In this document: piece after piece, positions 9,141-17,660 of the stretch
Layout of the letters: each line of letters starts with the position of its first letter
Position numbering within the stretch: the first letter of the stretch is position 1
Assembly (NCBI RefSeq): GCF_018449545.1
Contig: NZ_JAAVUR010000005.1
Coordinates: 327,793-391,792, forward strand
Reading direction: 5' to 3'
DNA: 64,000 nt
DNA from: Granulicella sp. dw_53
GTDB taxonomy: Bacteria > Acidobacteriota > Terriglobia > Terriglobales > Acidobacteriaceae
The notes under the pieces: generated by a model
What the model saw: the letters and a program-made list of their open reading frames with translations, nothing else
Databases searched by the model: none
Told to the model about the DNA's origin: nothing
Position numbers and translations under genes: made by a program

Positions 9141-9872
9141 TTATATACGAGGGACGATGTACTTCCGTGCCAACTGCGAGTCGCCCATTTCGGGAGATGC
9201 CTCGAAGACTGCCTCGCCGAAGCGGATGGCGCCCATGAGGAGCTTGGCGCTTCGTTCGATGGCCTTGCTGATGTGATCGGTGGCCATGTGGCGAGCTTGT
9301 TCGATGTCGCGGTTGCGAATGGCTTCGACGAGGCTGATGTGCTCGGCCACCAGGGTTGGGCCGTGGGATTCGAACGACAGACCGAGGTAGAAGAAGCGCA
9401 TGAGACGGACGTGGATGTTGGAGACGACGTCGGAGAGCCGCTTGTTTTTGCTCGATTGAGCTATAAGGCTGTGGAGCTGATAATTAGTCTGGAGAAACTC
9501 GTGATAACTGTTCTTGTCTTCGATGTTGTACTCGTAGGTGGCTAGCTCGCGCATCTCGTCCAGCTCTTTCTGGTTGGCGCGTTCCGCTGCCAAGGCTGCG
9601 GTGGCTGGCTCGAAGATGAGCTGCATCTCCTGGAGATCGTGGAATTCGGCGACTGAGAGGGGAGCGATGGAGTATCCGCGGAAGGGAATGATCCGGACGA
9701 GGCCTTCGTGTTCCAAGCGTCGACAAGCCTCACGGACTGGGGTACGGCTGGCGTGATAAAGGCGTCCCAACTCGGCTTCGGAGAAGGACTTGCCTGGCGT
9801 CAGCGCACACTCGACGATGTCTTTTCTAACTCTACGGTACAGGGGTTCACTGATGGTTGACATAGGCCTCAT
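9141..9872 (-). CDS. FCD-type GntR transcriptional regulator
   Basis: Winged-helix GntR domain at about residues 8-75 (EPLYRRVRKDIVECALTPG, then ELGRLYHASRTPVREACRRLE, the recognition-helix pattern, and EGLVRIIPFRGYSI as wing), followed by an all-helical FCD ligand domain (EFHDLQEMQLIFEPATAALA; later HSLIAQSSKNKRL and HIHVRLM-like metal/ligand region). About 243 residues from ATG 9872; ATG 9863 is an alternative, and a frame reaching back to 10025 would run through the promoter region and is unlikely. It probably senses a carboxylate or amino acid and represses the divergent TonB-receptor promoter and its own operon. Two palindromes sit in the intergenic region. Confidence 0.88.
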   Translation of the reverse strand: MRPMSTISEPLYRRVRKDIVECALTPGKSFSEAELGRLYHASRTPVREACRRLEHEGLVRIIPFRGYSIAPLSVAEFHDLQEMQLIFEPATAALAAERANQKELDEMRELATYEYNIEDKNSYHEFLQTNYQLHSLIAQSSKNKRLSDVVSNIHVRLMRFFYLGLSFESHGPTLVAEHISLVEAIRNRDIEQARHMATDHISKAIERSAKLLMGAIRFGEAVFEASPEMGDSQLARKYIVPRI

Positions 9873-9973
9873 CAGAGGAATATCAGCGGTTTCGGCGGCT
9901 GTCAACAAAAGTTGGAGCAGTTTGGGTGCGAATTGCGTACAAAATCCGCAAGGTTGGAATTTAAAACAAGAAA

Positions 9974-10017
9974 TCGGTATACCGAGTGTTGACGTCCGCC
10001 CGGACGTAGGGTATGTT
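9974..10017 (+). promoter_or_regulatory. Promoter with two operator palindromes
   Basis: TCGGTATACCGA (9974-9985) is a perfect 12-bp palindrome with the GTATAC core common in FCD-GntR operators. It is followed by a -35 like TTGACG (9989-9994), a 17-bp spacer and a -10 like TATGTT (10012-10017). The second perfect inverted repeat, ACGTCCG-CC-CGGACGT (9992-10007), covers the -35 and the spacer. Binding at either would be expected to affect the TonB receptor gene starting at 10168. The regulator is likely the divergent GntR protein (inference). Confidence 0.6.
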
Positions 10018-10167
10018 CTGTTCATTCACCCAAAGTTTTACGCAACTTTCATACTCTCTTTTGAGGGATTGAAGGTTTCTCCATCGACACACTTGCATTG
10101 GTTTCAGCCATGAAGTTGAAGTCGTAGACGCACTCGTCTCAATTCCACTTGCCGACACGGAGATACC

Positions 10168-13100
10168 ATGTTTAGGAAATTGCTGACCCCCATTCAATGG
10201 AGCGCCTCGAAGATTCAGCCACGCGTACTTGCCGATGTGGTTTTGCCCTGCCTGCTGGGAGCTTTGTTCCTCTTCATGCCAGGGCGGGCCCTTGCCCAGG
10301 CGACTGGACAGATCTCTGGAGTTGTCACGGACCCCTCGGGTGGCGTCCTGGCGAACGCGAAGGTCGAGCTGATGAGCGCGGCTACGGCCCAGGTGCGAAC
10401 GACAACCTCTGGCTCGGACGGCGCGTATACGCTTCCGTTCGTCAATCCGGGAACTTACCAGGTGCGGGTGAGCGCGCCCGGCTTTAGCATGAGCCTTACC
10501 AAGAGCGTCGAGGTGTTGGTCAACGGCACGACGCGGGTCGATGCCAAGCTGGTGGTCGGCAGCACTAGCGATGAGGTGACGGTCACAGGTGTGGCTCCGC
10601 TGGTAGAGACTGGCAATGCCACGATGGGCAATGTGGTGGACCACGAGGCAATCGTCGACCTGCCGCTGAATGGGCGCAACTTCGCACAGCTTGGAACGCT
10701 GATCCCGGGCGTGGTTGCGGCGCCGAGTGCGTTGGGTGGAGCGAGCGGAACTGCGACGCCGGGCGGATTCGGCAACTCGACTGGAAGCTTCAATGTAAAC
10801 GGCATGCGGAATCAGTCGAACAATTTCCTACTGGACGGAGCGCCCAATAACGACTCCTTCAACAGCGGCTTTGTGATGCGGCCTCCTCCGGATGCGATCG
10901 AAGAGTTCAAGATCATGACGCACTCGTACGATGCGCAGTATGGGCGCAGCGCGGGCAGCGTGGTGAACGTGGTAACGCGGGCGGGGACGAATACGTGGCA
11001 CGGCAGCGCGTGGGAGTTCAATCGCATTTCGGCGTTGGCGGCGAAGAATTACTTTGCGGGCACTGGTCCGAAGCCGGTCTATCTGCAGAACCAGTTCGGA
11101 GCTGCGGCTGGTGGGAAGATTATCCCGGACAAGTTGTTCGTGTTTGGCTTTTATGAAGGCTTCCGGTTGAAGGATGCGACGAGCAACACTCTGAATCAGC
11201 GGGTTCTGACGGCGGCGGAGCGGAATGGCGACTTCTCGCAGTCCGGTGTGACGATTCGCGATCCGTTGGCGGGCGGAGCGCAGTTCAACTACCTGGGCAC
11301 TCCGAACCGGATCGATCCTGCGCGGATCAGCTCGATCAGCAGATCGCTATTGTCGCAGTATGTGCCGTTACCAAATAGCGGCAACCAATTTGTTGCCTCT
11401 CCAGCAAATATCGACAATCGCGATATGTACGGTGTTCGCGGAGACCTGAAGCTGGGGAGCCACTCGATCCTCGGGCGGTATATGTACTCGCATCAGAACT
11501 TGTTTGGGCCGATTACACCGTCGAACTTCGCGCCCACAGGCAATCTGCAGATTATTACTTTGCAGGACGGGATGGGATCGGATACGTGGATCGTCAACTC
11601 CCACATGATCAACGTGGCGCGGTATGCGCGGCAGTGGATCAACGGCACGCCAAACAAGACCAGCGGAATCGATCCGACGACGCAAGGGTTTGCGTTTGCT
11701 TCGACCAATGTCCTGGCGCGAGGGCTGCCGAACATCACGACCGGTACGGGCTTCTTCACGTTGGGCGATGCGCAGCAGCCGTTTGCCTCGCGCACCAATA
11801 GCGTGGATACGATCTCGGACGACTTTACCTGGACCAAGGGGCGGCATCTGCTCCAGTTCGGAGGAGAGGCTCGGCGAGACGCGATCGGACTGCTGTATAT
11901 CAACCGGCCGAACGGCGCGTTCACCTTCTCGACGACGTTTACCGGCTACCAGCTTTCGGATTTTCTGCTGGGATATCCGACGACCTTCCAGCAAGGTTCT
12001 GGCGATCCGTCGATGAGCGGTACTTCGTGGAACTACTCGGGCTATGCGCAAGATCAGTTCCGAATCAACCCTCGTCTGACGGTAGTGGTGGGAGCACGCT
12101 ATGAGGTGAACAAGCCCTACACCGAAGCGAAGAATCACCTGGCGGCACTGCATCCGGGACAGCAGTCGACGGTGCAGCCGAATGCGCCGCTTGGGCTGGT
12201 CTATCCCGGAGATACGAATACGCCGCGAGCGACGTACTACGCGGATACGAACAACATCTCACCGCGTATCGCTGCGATCTTCGATCCTGCGGGCGATGCC
12301 AAGACGGTCTTCCGCATCGGTTGGGGCATTTACTTCGACACCATTCCGGGGCAGGGCGACTTCTTCCAGAACGGAACACTCGCTCCGCCGTTCCAGCCGC
12401 TGCAGCAGATCGATATCAACCTGCGGCCCGCGAATACGGCGTCGCCGACGTGGTTTGCGAATCCTTACGCTGGCGTGACTGCCGGGCCGGTAGGATTTCC
12501 GGCGGGGCTAACGTTTATTGGATGGAGCGATCCGCACTCATACAAGGCGGCGAACATTCAGCACTACAACCTGAGCATGCAGCATCAGTTCACGGCGCAG
12601 ACTGGGATGGAGATTGCCTATGTGGGATCGCAGGCGAAGAATCTGCCGATCTTCATTGAGGTGAATCCGACCAATGTTGTTCCGGCAGCGGCTACCTCCA
12701 CAAATGCCTTTGCGGGTGGAACCCGGGCGGTGTTTCCATCTTTCGCGCTGACGCGGCCGACGTTCTCTGCGGCGAATAGCTGGTACGACTCGCTGCAGGC
12801 GCGATTTACGGTGCGCCGTTGGCACCGTGCAACAGCGACGGCGGCGTATACGTGGAGTCATGCGATCGATGACGTGTCGGGTCTGAACATCGGCAACGAT
12901 TCGCGGCCGATCCTGCCGGTTACGATCGGAGACCAGCATTCGATTGACCTTGCGATGGACCGCGAGCGGGGCAATGCGTTGTTCGATACGCGTAACCGCT
13001 TCGTCCTGAGTTATGCATACGAGCTGCCACGGATGGATGGGCGCAGCCTTGCGGAGCGGCTGATCGTCGGCGGTTGGCAGTTCAACGGCATCTTCCAGGT

Positions 13101-13590
13101 GCAGTCGGGGAATCCGTTTACGGCGGTGAACTCGACGACGACGGCACAGTCGTTGACGTTCCGTCCGAACCTGACGTGCGATCCTAACTCTGGCCCGAAG
13201 AAGGCAGGCAGCACGACGACTTACATCAATATTTCCTGCTTTGCGCTGCCTACGGTTTCTGCCAACGGAGCCGTGAAGGTGGATAACAGCAAGTCGGGCA
13301 ACTCACCGCGTGGAACTCTTGTAGGGCCCGGTTTCAATACGACCGATGCCTCGTTGTTCAAGATCTTCCGGGTCACCGAGAACCAAAAGGCTGAGTTTCG
13401 CTTTGAAGTCTTCAACGTCTTCAACGAAGCCCATTTTGCCCAGCCGAATCTGACGTTCACGGCGGATACGACTGGAGGTGCGAACTTCGGCAGGGCGAGC
13501 ACCAGCAGCTCGTCGACATTTGGACGCATCACATCGACGGTTGGCAATGACTCACGCGTGATCCAACTGGCGGCGAAGTATTCGTTTTAG
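10168..13590 (+). CDS. Oar-like TonB-dependent receptor
   Basis: A 1140-residue outer-membrane receptor. A signal peptide ends near GRALAQ. Residues ~45-135 are a carboxypeptidase-regulatory-like Ig domain (GQISGVVTDPSGGVLANAKV, GAYTLPFVNPGTYQVRV). A plug domain follows (VDLPLNGRNFAQLGTLIPGV; NNFLLDGAPNNDSFNSGF). The rest is a large beta-barrel with repeated aromatic strands, ending in the terminal Phe typical of outer-membrane proteins (IQLAAKYSF). This Oar-like class is greatly expanded in Acidobacteriota and is thought to import oligomers. It heads the plus-strand genes of the amine locus, with its own promoter and a strong terminator after it. Its ligand may be the peptide or amide processed by the downstream enzymes (inference). 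Confidence 0.9.
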   Translation: MFRKLLTPIQWSASKIQPRVLADVVLPCLLGALFLFMPGRALAQATGQISGVVTDPSGGVLANAKVELMSAATAQVRTTTSGSDGAYTLPFVNPGTYQVRVSAPGFSMSLTKSVEVLVNGTTRVDAKLVVGSTSDEVTVTGVAPLVETGNATMGNVVDHEAIVDLPLNGRNFAQLGTLIPGVVAAPSALGGASGTATPGGFGNSTGSFNVNGMRNQSNNFLLDGAPNNDSFNSGFVMRPPPDAIEEFKIMTHSYDAQYGRSAGSVVNVVTRAGTNTWHGSAWEFNRISALAAKNYFAGTGPKPVYLQNQFGAAAGGKIIPDKLFVFGFYEGFRLKDATSNTLNQRVLTAAERNGDFSQSGVTIRDPLAGGAQFNYLGTPNRIDPARISSISRSLLSQYVPLPNSGNQFVASPANIDNRDMYGVRGDLKLGSHSILGRYMYSHQNLFGPITPSNFAPTGNLQIITLQDGMGSDTWIVNSHMINVARYARQWINGTPNKTSGIDPTTQGFAFASTNVLARGLPNITTGTGFFTLGDAQQPFASRTNSVDTISDDFTWTKGRHLLQFGGEARRDAIGLLYINRPNGAFTFSTTFTGYQLSDFLLGYPTTFQQGSGDPSMSGTSWNYSGYAQDQFRINPRLTVVVGARYEVNKPYTEAKNHLAALHPGQQSTVQPNAPLGLVYPGDTNTPRATYYADTNNISPRIAAIFDPAGDAKTVFRIGWGIYFDTIPGQGDFFQNGTLAPPFQPLQQIDINLRPANTASPTWFANPYAGVTAGPVGFPAGLTFIGWSDPHSYKAANIQHYNLSMQHQFTAQTGMEIAYVGSQAKNLPIFIEVNPTNVVPAAATSTNAFAGGTRAVFPSFALTRPTFSAANSWYDSLQARFTVRRWHRATATAAYTWSHAIDDVSGLNIGNDSRPILPVTIGDQHSIDLAMDRERGNALFDTRNRFVLSYAYELPRMDGRSLAERLIVGGWQFNGIFQVQSGNPFTAVNSTTTAQSLTFRPNLTCDPNSGPKKAGSTTTYINISCFALPTVSANGAVKVDNSKSGNSPRGTLVGPGFNTTDASLFKIFRVTENQKAEFRFEVFNVFNEAHFAQPNLTFTADTTGGANFGRASTSSSSTFGRITSTVGNDSRVIQLAAKYSF

Positions 13591-13596
13591 ACTGAC

Positions 13597-13630
13597 AGCG
13601 GAGGAGAGATACCTCCGCTGCTTCTTTTTT
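13597..13630 (+). terminator. Rho-independent terminator after TonB receptor
   Basis: Perfect 8-bp stem AGCGGAGG/CCTCCGCT (13597-13604, 13612-13619) with 7-nt loop, followed by GCTTCTTTTTT. It separates the highly expressed receptor from the enzyme genes. Confidence 0.85.
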
Positions 13631-13689
13631 GTCTTGTTCCGGCGCAAAGGCTGGAGTAGATCCTCCCCCAAAGAGAGTTCGAGGTTTCG

Positions 13690-15006
13690 ATGGCATCACC
13701 GGCGGTTTCTCCGAAGATCCATGATGTAGTTTGTAGAAGCGTGGAAGAGATTGGGTCGGAGATGATCTCTTTTCTCCAAGACCTGGTTCGAATTCCTACG
13801 GTCAATCCGCCCGGCGAGAACTATATCGCTGGAGCAGAGTTTATCGGGAACAAGCTCAAAGAGTTTGGTTACAACACGCATTACATCGCGGCAGAGGGTC
13901 TTGCAGAACATACACCGAGTTATCCGCGAGTAAATGTACTGGGGCGGATGGAAGGCTCTACCCCGCGTCCTTCGCTTCACTTCAATGGCCACTTCGATGT
14001 TGTACCGGTAGGGGATGGCTGGACGGTCGATCCATTTGGGGGGCTGATCCGCGATGGCAAGTTGTATGGCCGGGGAATCTCGGACCAGAAGGCGGGCATC
14101 GCCGCATCGATCTTCGCTATTGAGGCGATTCGCCGTGCTGGGATACGGCTGCTGGGGACGGTGGAGCAGAGCGGCAGTGTCGACGAGGAGAGCGGCGGAT
14201 TCGCTGGAGTTGCTTTTCTCGCAAAGCAGGGATGGATCGGGCAGGATAAGACGGATTACGTGATCATCACCGAACCCACCAATGTGGACAGGGTCTGTCT
14301 CGGACATAGAGGTGTCTACTGGTTCAAGGTCACGACGCATGGACGGATCGCGCATGGCTGTATGCCGCACTTCGGTGTGAGCGCCATCGATCATATGGCG
14401 GATTTTCTGCACGGTGTGACGCATGAGTTGAAGCCTGCTCTGGCGACTCGTAAGACCGCGGCTCCGGTGGAGCCTCCGGGATCTCGCTTTGCGAGCATCA
14501 ATGTAAACTCGGTCTTTGGTGGACAGCCGGAGGAGGGAATCCAGACGCCGTGTGTTGCGGATCGCTCCGGTGCGATCTTCGATCGGCGCTTTCTCTCCGA
14601 GGAGTCATTCGAGGATGTGCGTGGCGAGATTCATGCCATGCTCGCGGATCTGCAGGCGAAGGATCCGGAGTTCAAGTACAACATCGAAGACTTGATGGTG
14701 GTTCATCCCGTACATACGGATGAGAACTGCGATCTCGTTCGGACGATCAGCGGAAGCGTGGAGAAGATCTTCGGACGTAAGCCAGAGCTGACGGCGAGCC
14801 CGGGTACGTACGATCAGAAGCATGTGGTGCGCATCGCAAGCGTCTCCCAATGTATTGCGTATGGGCCGGGCATTCTCAATCAGGCTCATCTGCCGGATGA
14901 GTATTGCCTTGTGGAGGATGTCATCAACTCCGCGAAGATTATGGCGCTTACCGCGATGCAACTGCTCGGCGCGGAAGAAGCCGGCCTCTCCCAGGCGACG
15001 CGATGA
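13690..15006 (+). CDS. M20 family metallopeptidase
   Basis: A 438-residue co-catalytic zinc hydrolase of the ArgE/DapE/CPG2 family. The metal ligands are in place: His in FNGHFDVVPVGDGW, bridging Asp in YGRGISDQKAG, catalytic/ligand Glu pair in VDEESGGF, Asp/Glu region in VIITEPTNVD, and a late His in TYDQKHV. The lid domain starts near HRGVYWFKVTTHGRIAHG. There is no signal peptide, so it acts in the cytoplasm, presumably removing an acyl group or splitting a dipeptide from an imported compound. The ATG was chosen because the sequence begins MASPAVSPKIHDVV with the domain following closely. Its TGA overlaps the symporter ATG by 4 bp (ATGA), so the two are translationally coupled. The substrate is not known. 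Confidence 0.88.
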   Translation: MASPAVSPKIHDVVCRSVEEIGSEMISFLQDLVRIPTVNPPGENYIAGAEFIGNKLKEFGYNTHYIAAEGLAEHTPSYPRVNVLGRMEGSTPRPSLHFNGHFDVVPVGDGWTVDPFGGLIRDGKLYGRGISDQKAGIAASIFAIEAIRRAGIRLLGTVEQSGSVDEESGGFAGVAFLAKQGWIGQDKTDYVIITEPTNVDRVCLGHRGVYWFKVTTHGRIAHGCMPHFGVSAIDHMADFLHGVTHELKPALATRKTAAPVEPPGSRFASINVNSVFGGQPEEGIQTPCVADRSGAIFDRRFLSEESFEDVRGEIHAMLADLQAKDPEFKYNIEDLMVVHPVHTDENCDLVRTISGSVEKIFGRKPELTASPGTYDQKHVVRIASVSQCIAYGPGILNQAHLPDEYCLVEDVINSAKIMALTAMQLLGAEEAGLSQATR

Positions 15007-16457
15007 ATCTTTACCTCGGTGCGTTGCTCTTTTACTCGGTCTTCCTCATGGCTTTGGGGTTGTTCATCAGCCGCCGGGTTAAGAGCTCCTCCGACTTTCT
15101 GGTCGCTGGCCGTAGTCTTGGCCCGGGCAGACTCTTTGCTACTTTTCTGGCTGCGAACATTGGTGCTGGTTCTACTGTGGGCGCTACAGGGCTGGGATAT
15201 CGCTTTGGGCTGTCGGCGTGGTGGTGGGTTGGTTCAGCGGCTATCGGAAGCTTGCTGCTTTCGCAGTTTCTTGGGCCGAAGCTTTGGAGGATCGCGAAGC
15301 AGCATAGCCTCGCTACGCTGCCAGACTTTTTGGAGTTTCGTTACGGCAAAGCGGTGAAGGCGCTCATCTCCGTGCTCTTCTGGTTTGGCGCGATGGCGAT
15401 TCTTGCGGCGCAGCTGATTGCTATTTCGACGATTCTGAATGCGGTTGCCGATATCCCCAAGTGGGAAGGGTGCATGATTGGCGGCGTGGTTGCCATTGTG
15501 TATTGCACGGCCGGTGGTTTGATGTCGTCCGCCTTCGTCAATATGTTTGAGTTGGCTGTAACGATGTCGGGTCTGCTGCTTGCTGTTCCATTTGCGCTGC
15601 ATGCGCTTGGGGGATGGTCTCATCTGCATGAGTTGGTGCTTGCGCAGAAGGGGAGCGGGGCTGCGACCGACTCGATGTTCAGCATGGTGGGGGTCGGCTC
15701 GAAGCAGATCTTCGCATGGATCGCGATTCTTGTTCCGTCGTTCATGATCTCTCCGGGGCTGGTGCAGAAGGTCTATGGAGCGCGGGATGTAAAGGCGGTT
15801 CGGGTGGGTGTCGGGCTGAACTCGCTGGGGCAGGTCATCTTTGCGTTTGTTCCGGCGGTGTTGGGGCTGTGCGCCTTTGCAGCGTTGCCCCATCTGGCAA
15901 ATCCTGATCTTGCGTTGCCTTCGGCGATGAAGTTGTTGTTACCACGGTGGCTTGGCGTATGGACGCTGGCTTCTATCTTTTCCGCGGAGTTGAGTGCGAC
16001 CGATGCCATTCTCTTTATGCTCTCGACGTCGCTTGCCGTGGATCTTTATAAGACGTTTCTCAAGCCGAACATCTCGCAGAAGAAGCTGCTCGTGGTTAGC
16101 CGGATTACTTCCGCTGGGGCAGGCGTCTTAGGGATTTTGTTGGCGACGCTGTTACCTTCGATCATTACCGCGGTCAGCATCTTCTACGGGTTGATTGCCG
16201 TGTCGCTGTTTGTTCCCGTGGTCGCGGGACTCTACTCTCGGCGGGTACTCTCTACCGCGGCCATCTCGAGTATTCTGAGCGCCGTCGCTGCGACGGTGGT
16301 GACGATGCGGCTTACGGCGAATCATGGAGTAGGTTTGCTCTCTCCGCAGGCTGTCGGAATTGTGACGGCTGCTGTGGTGATGCTCGGGTTTCGTTTTCTT
16401 CATCCCGGCCACGTCGAGGACAATACAGCGTTTGCTGGTGGTACGGATTCGCGATAG
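15003..16457 (+). CDS. Sodium:solute symporter (SSS family)
   Basis: A 484-residue inner-membrane transporter with about 13 hydrophobic segments. Family evidence: SRRVKSSSDFLVAGRSLGPG after the first segment, ANIGAGSTVGATGLGYRFG (Na+-site region), and a long run of membrane helices to AVVMLGFRFLHPG. SSS proteins use Na+ to import sugars, amino acids, carboxylates or vitamins. The ATG at 15003 overlaps the M20 stop codon; a longer frame upstream only runs through the M20 gene. Coupling to the peptidase suggests it imports that enzyme's substrate across the inner membrane, after the TonB receptor has moved it across the outer membrane (inference). Confidence 0.9.
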   Translation: MNLYLGALLFYSVFLMALGLFISRRVKSSSDFLVAGRSLGPGRLFATFLAANIGAGSTVGATGLGYRFGLSAWWWVGSAAIGSLLLSQFLGPKLWRIAKQHSLATLPDFLEFRYGKAVKALISVLFWFGAMAILAAQLIAISTILNAVADIPKWEGCMIGGVVAIVYCTAGGLMSSAFVNMFELAVTMSGLLLAVPFALHALGGWSHLHELVLAQKGSGAATDSMFSMVGVGSKQIFAWIAILVPSFMISPGLVQKVYGARDVKAVRVGVGLNSLGQVIFAFVPAVLGLCAFAALPHLANPDLALPSAMKLLLPRWLGVWTLASIFSAELSATDAILFMLSTSLAVDLYKTFLKPNISQKKLLVVSRITSAGAGVLGILLATLLPSIITAVSIFYGLIAVSLFVPVVAGLYSRRVLSTAAISSILSAVAATVVTMRLTANHGVGLLSPQAVGIVTAAVVMLGFRFLHPGHVEDNTAFAGGTDSR

Positions 16458-16497
16458 ATAAGTTTGACCGTTGAATTTCAAGATAAGAGGGAACATT

Positions 16498-17589
16498 ATG
16501 CGCCGCCGTGAATTTACTCGAAATCTGCTTGGACTTCCGCTTGCTGCTGCACTCCCTGGCATGGCCTTTGCCGCAGCCGGCTTCGATCCGAGTACCCTGC
16601 CGCAGGGTGGCTCGATCACTGATGTTCCGGGATTGAAGGTTGGGCATTACACGCTTACGGAGCGCCCTACAGGCTGCACCGTTCTGATCTGCGAAGAGGG
16701 TGCGACGGCGGGGGTGGATGTGCGTGGCTCTGCTCCTGGCACGCGCGAGACGGACCTGCTTAGCCCGATCAATGCGGTGCAGAAGGTCAATGCGATCATG
16801 CTCTCTGGCGGGAGCGCGTATGGTCTCGATGCGGCCAGCGGAGTGATGCGCTATCTCGAAGAGAAGAAGCTCGGCTACAAGATTGGGCAGCTTGGTGTAG
16901 TGCCTATTGTCCCGGCAGCGATTTTGATGGATCTGGGTGTGGGCAACTTCAAGATTCGGCCTAATGCTGAGTCTGGTTATAAGGCGTGTCTCGCAGCGAG
17001 TAGTGGTCCTGTTGCTGAAGGCAACGTTGGTGCGGGCGCGGGTGCGACTATCGGCAAGATGTTTGGGCCGAAGTTCTCGATGAAGTCGGGGCTTGGCACG
17101 GCCAGCGTGAGCATTGGCAATACCGGTATCGTCGTCGGGGCGTTAGTGGCTGTGAATGCGGTAGGCGATGTGGTGAGTCCGCAGACGGGTAAGGTTGTCG
17201 CCGGGGCTCGCGGTGAGGATGGAAAGGGCTATCGCGATTCGATGGCGGCGATGATGAATGGGTATCGTGTCGTGGTTCAGAATGCGGCGAACACGACCAT
17301 CGGAGTCGTGGCTACGAACGCGAAGTTTACCAAGACGCAGATGAATAAGATCGCGCAGATGGCGCATGACGGATATGCCCGCGCGATCAATCCTGTCCAC
17401 ACGATGGGAGATGGAGACACGATCTTCTCGATGTCGACGGGCGCTTCGGACGTGACCGCAGATGTTACTGCGATCGGCGCGATTGCCGCGACGGTGATGG
17501 CGCGGGCAATCGTGCGTGCGGCCATGCAAGCTACCAGCGTTCCGGAGTTAGGGCTCGTCGCGTATCGCGACTATGCGGGCCGTGGCTGA
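16498..17589 (+). CDS. P1 family peptidase, NylC/DmpA-type
   Basis: A 363-residue protein of the P1/S58 Ntn-hydrolase family. Members cleave themselves to free an N-terminal nucleophile and hydrolyse beta-peptides, D-aminopeptides or omega-amino amides (DmpA, BapA, NylC). Motifs: DVPGLKVGHYTLTERPTGCT, LSGGSAYGLDAASGVMRYL, GNVGAGAGATIGK, and NTTIGVVATN, where Asn265-Thr266 is the likely autocleavage site. The N-terminus RRREFTRNLLG followed by a hydrophobic stretch to AFAAAG looks like a Tat-type signal, so it should act in the periplasm. The ATG has AGAGGGAA in front. Upstream is the symporter gene, downstream the amine oxidase, supporting release of free amines outside the cytoplasm (inference). 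Confidence 0.88.
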   Translation: MRRREFTRNLLGLPLAAALPGMAFAAAGFDPSTLPQGGSITDVPGLKVGHYTLTERPTGCTVLICEEGATAGVDVRGSAPGTRETDLLSPINAVQKVNAIMLSGGSAYGLDAASGVMRYLEEKKLGYKIGQLGVVPIVPAAILMDLGVGNFKIRPNAESGYKACLAASSGPVAEGNVGAGAGATIGKMFGPKFSMKSGLGTASVSIGNTGIVVGALVAVNAVGDVVSPQTGKVVAGARGEDGKGYRDSMAAMMNGYRVVVQNAANTTIGVVATNAKFTKTQMNKIAQMAHDGYARAINPVHTMGDGDTIFSMSTGASDVTADVTAIGAIAATVMARAIVRAAMQATSVPELGLVAYRDYAGRG

Positions 17590-17660
17590 ACAAGATTTCC
17601 ACTAGTTAACAAAGCTACATCGTCGGTTTTTCTCAACTCATTTTTACCTACAGGAGACCT

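Noticed and set aside
9873..10025. N-terminal extension of the GntR regulator
   Set aside because: The extra ~50 residues would cover the promoter and palindromes and are not like GntR N-termini.
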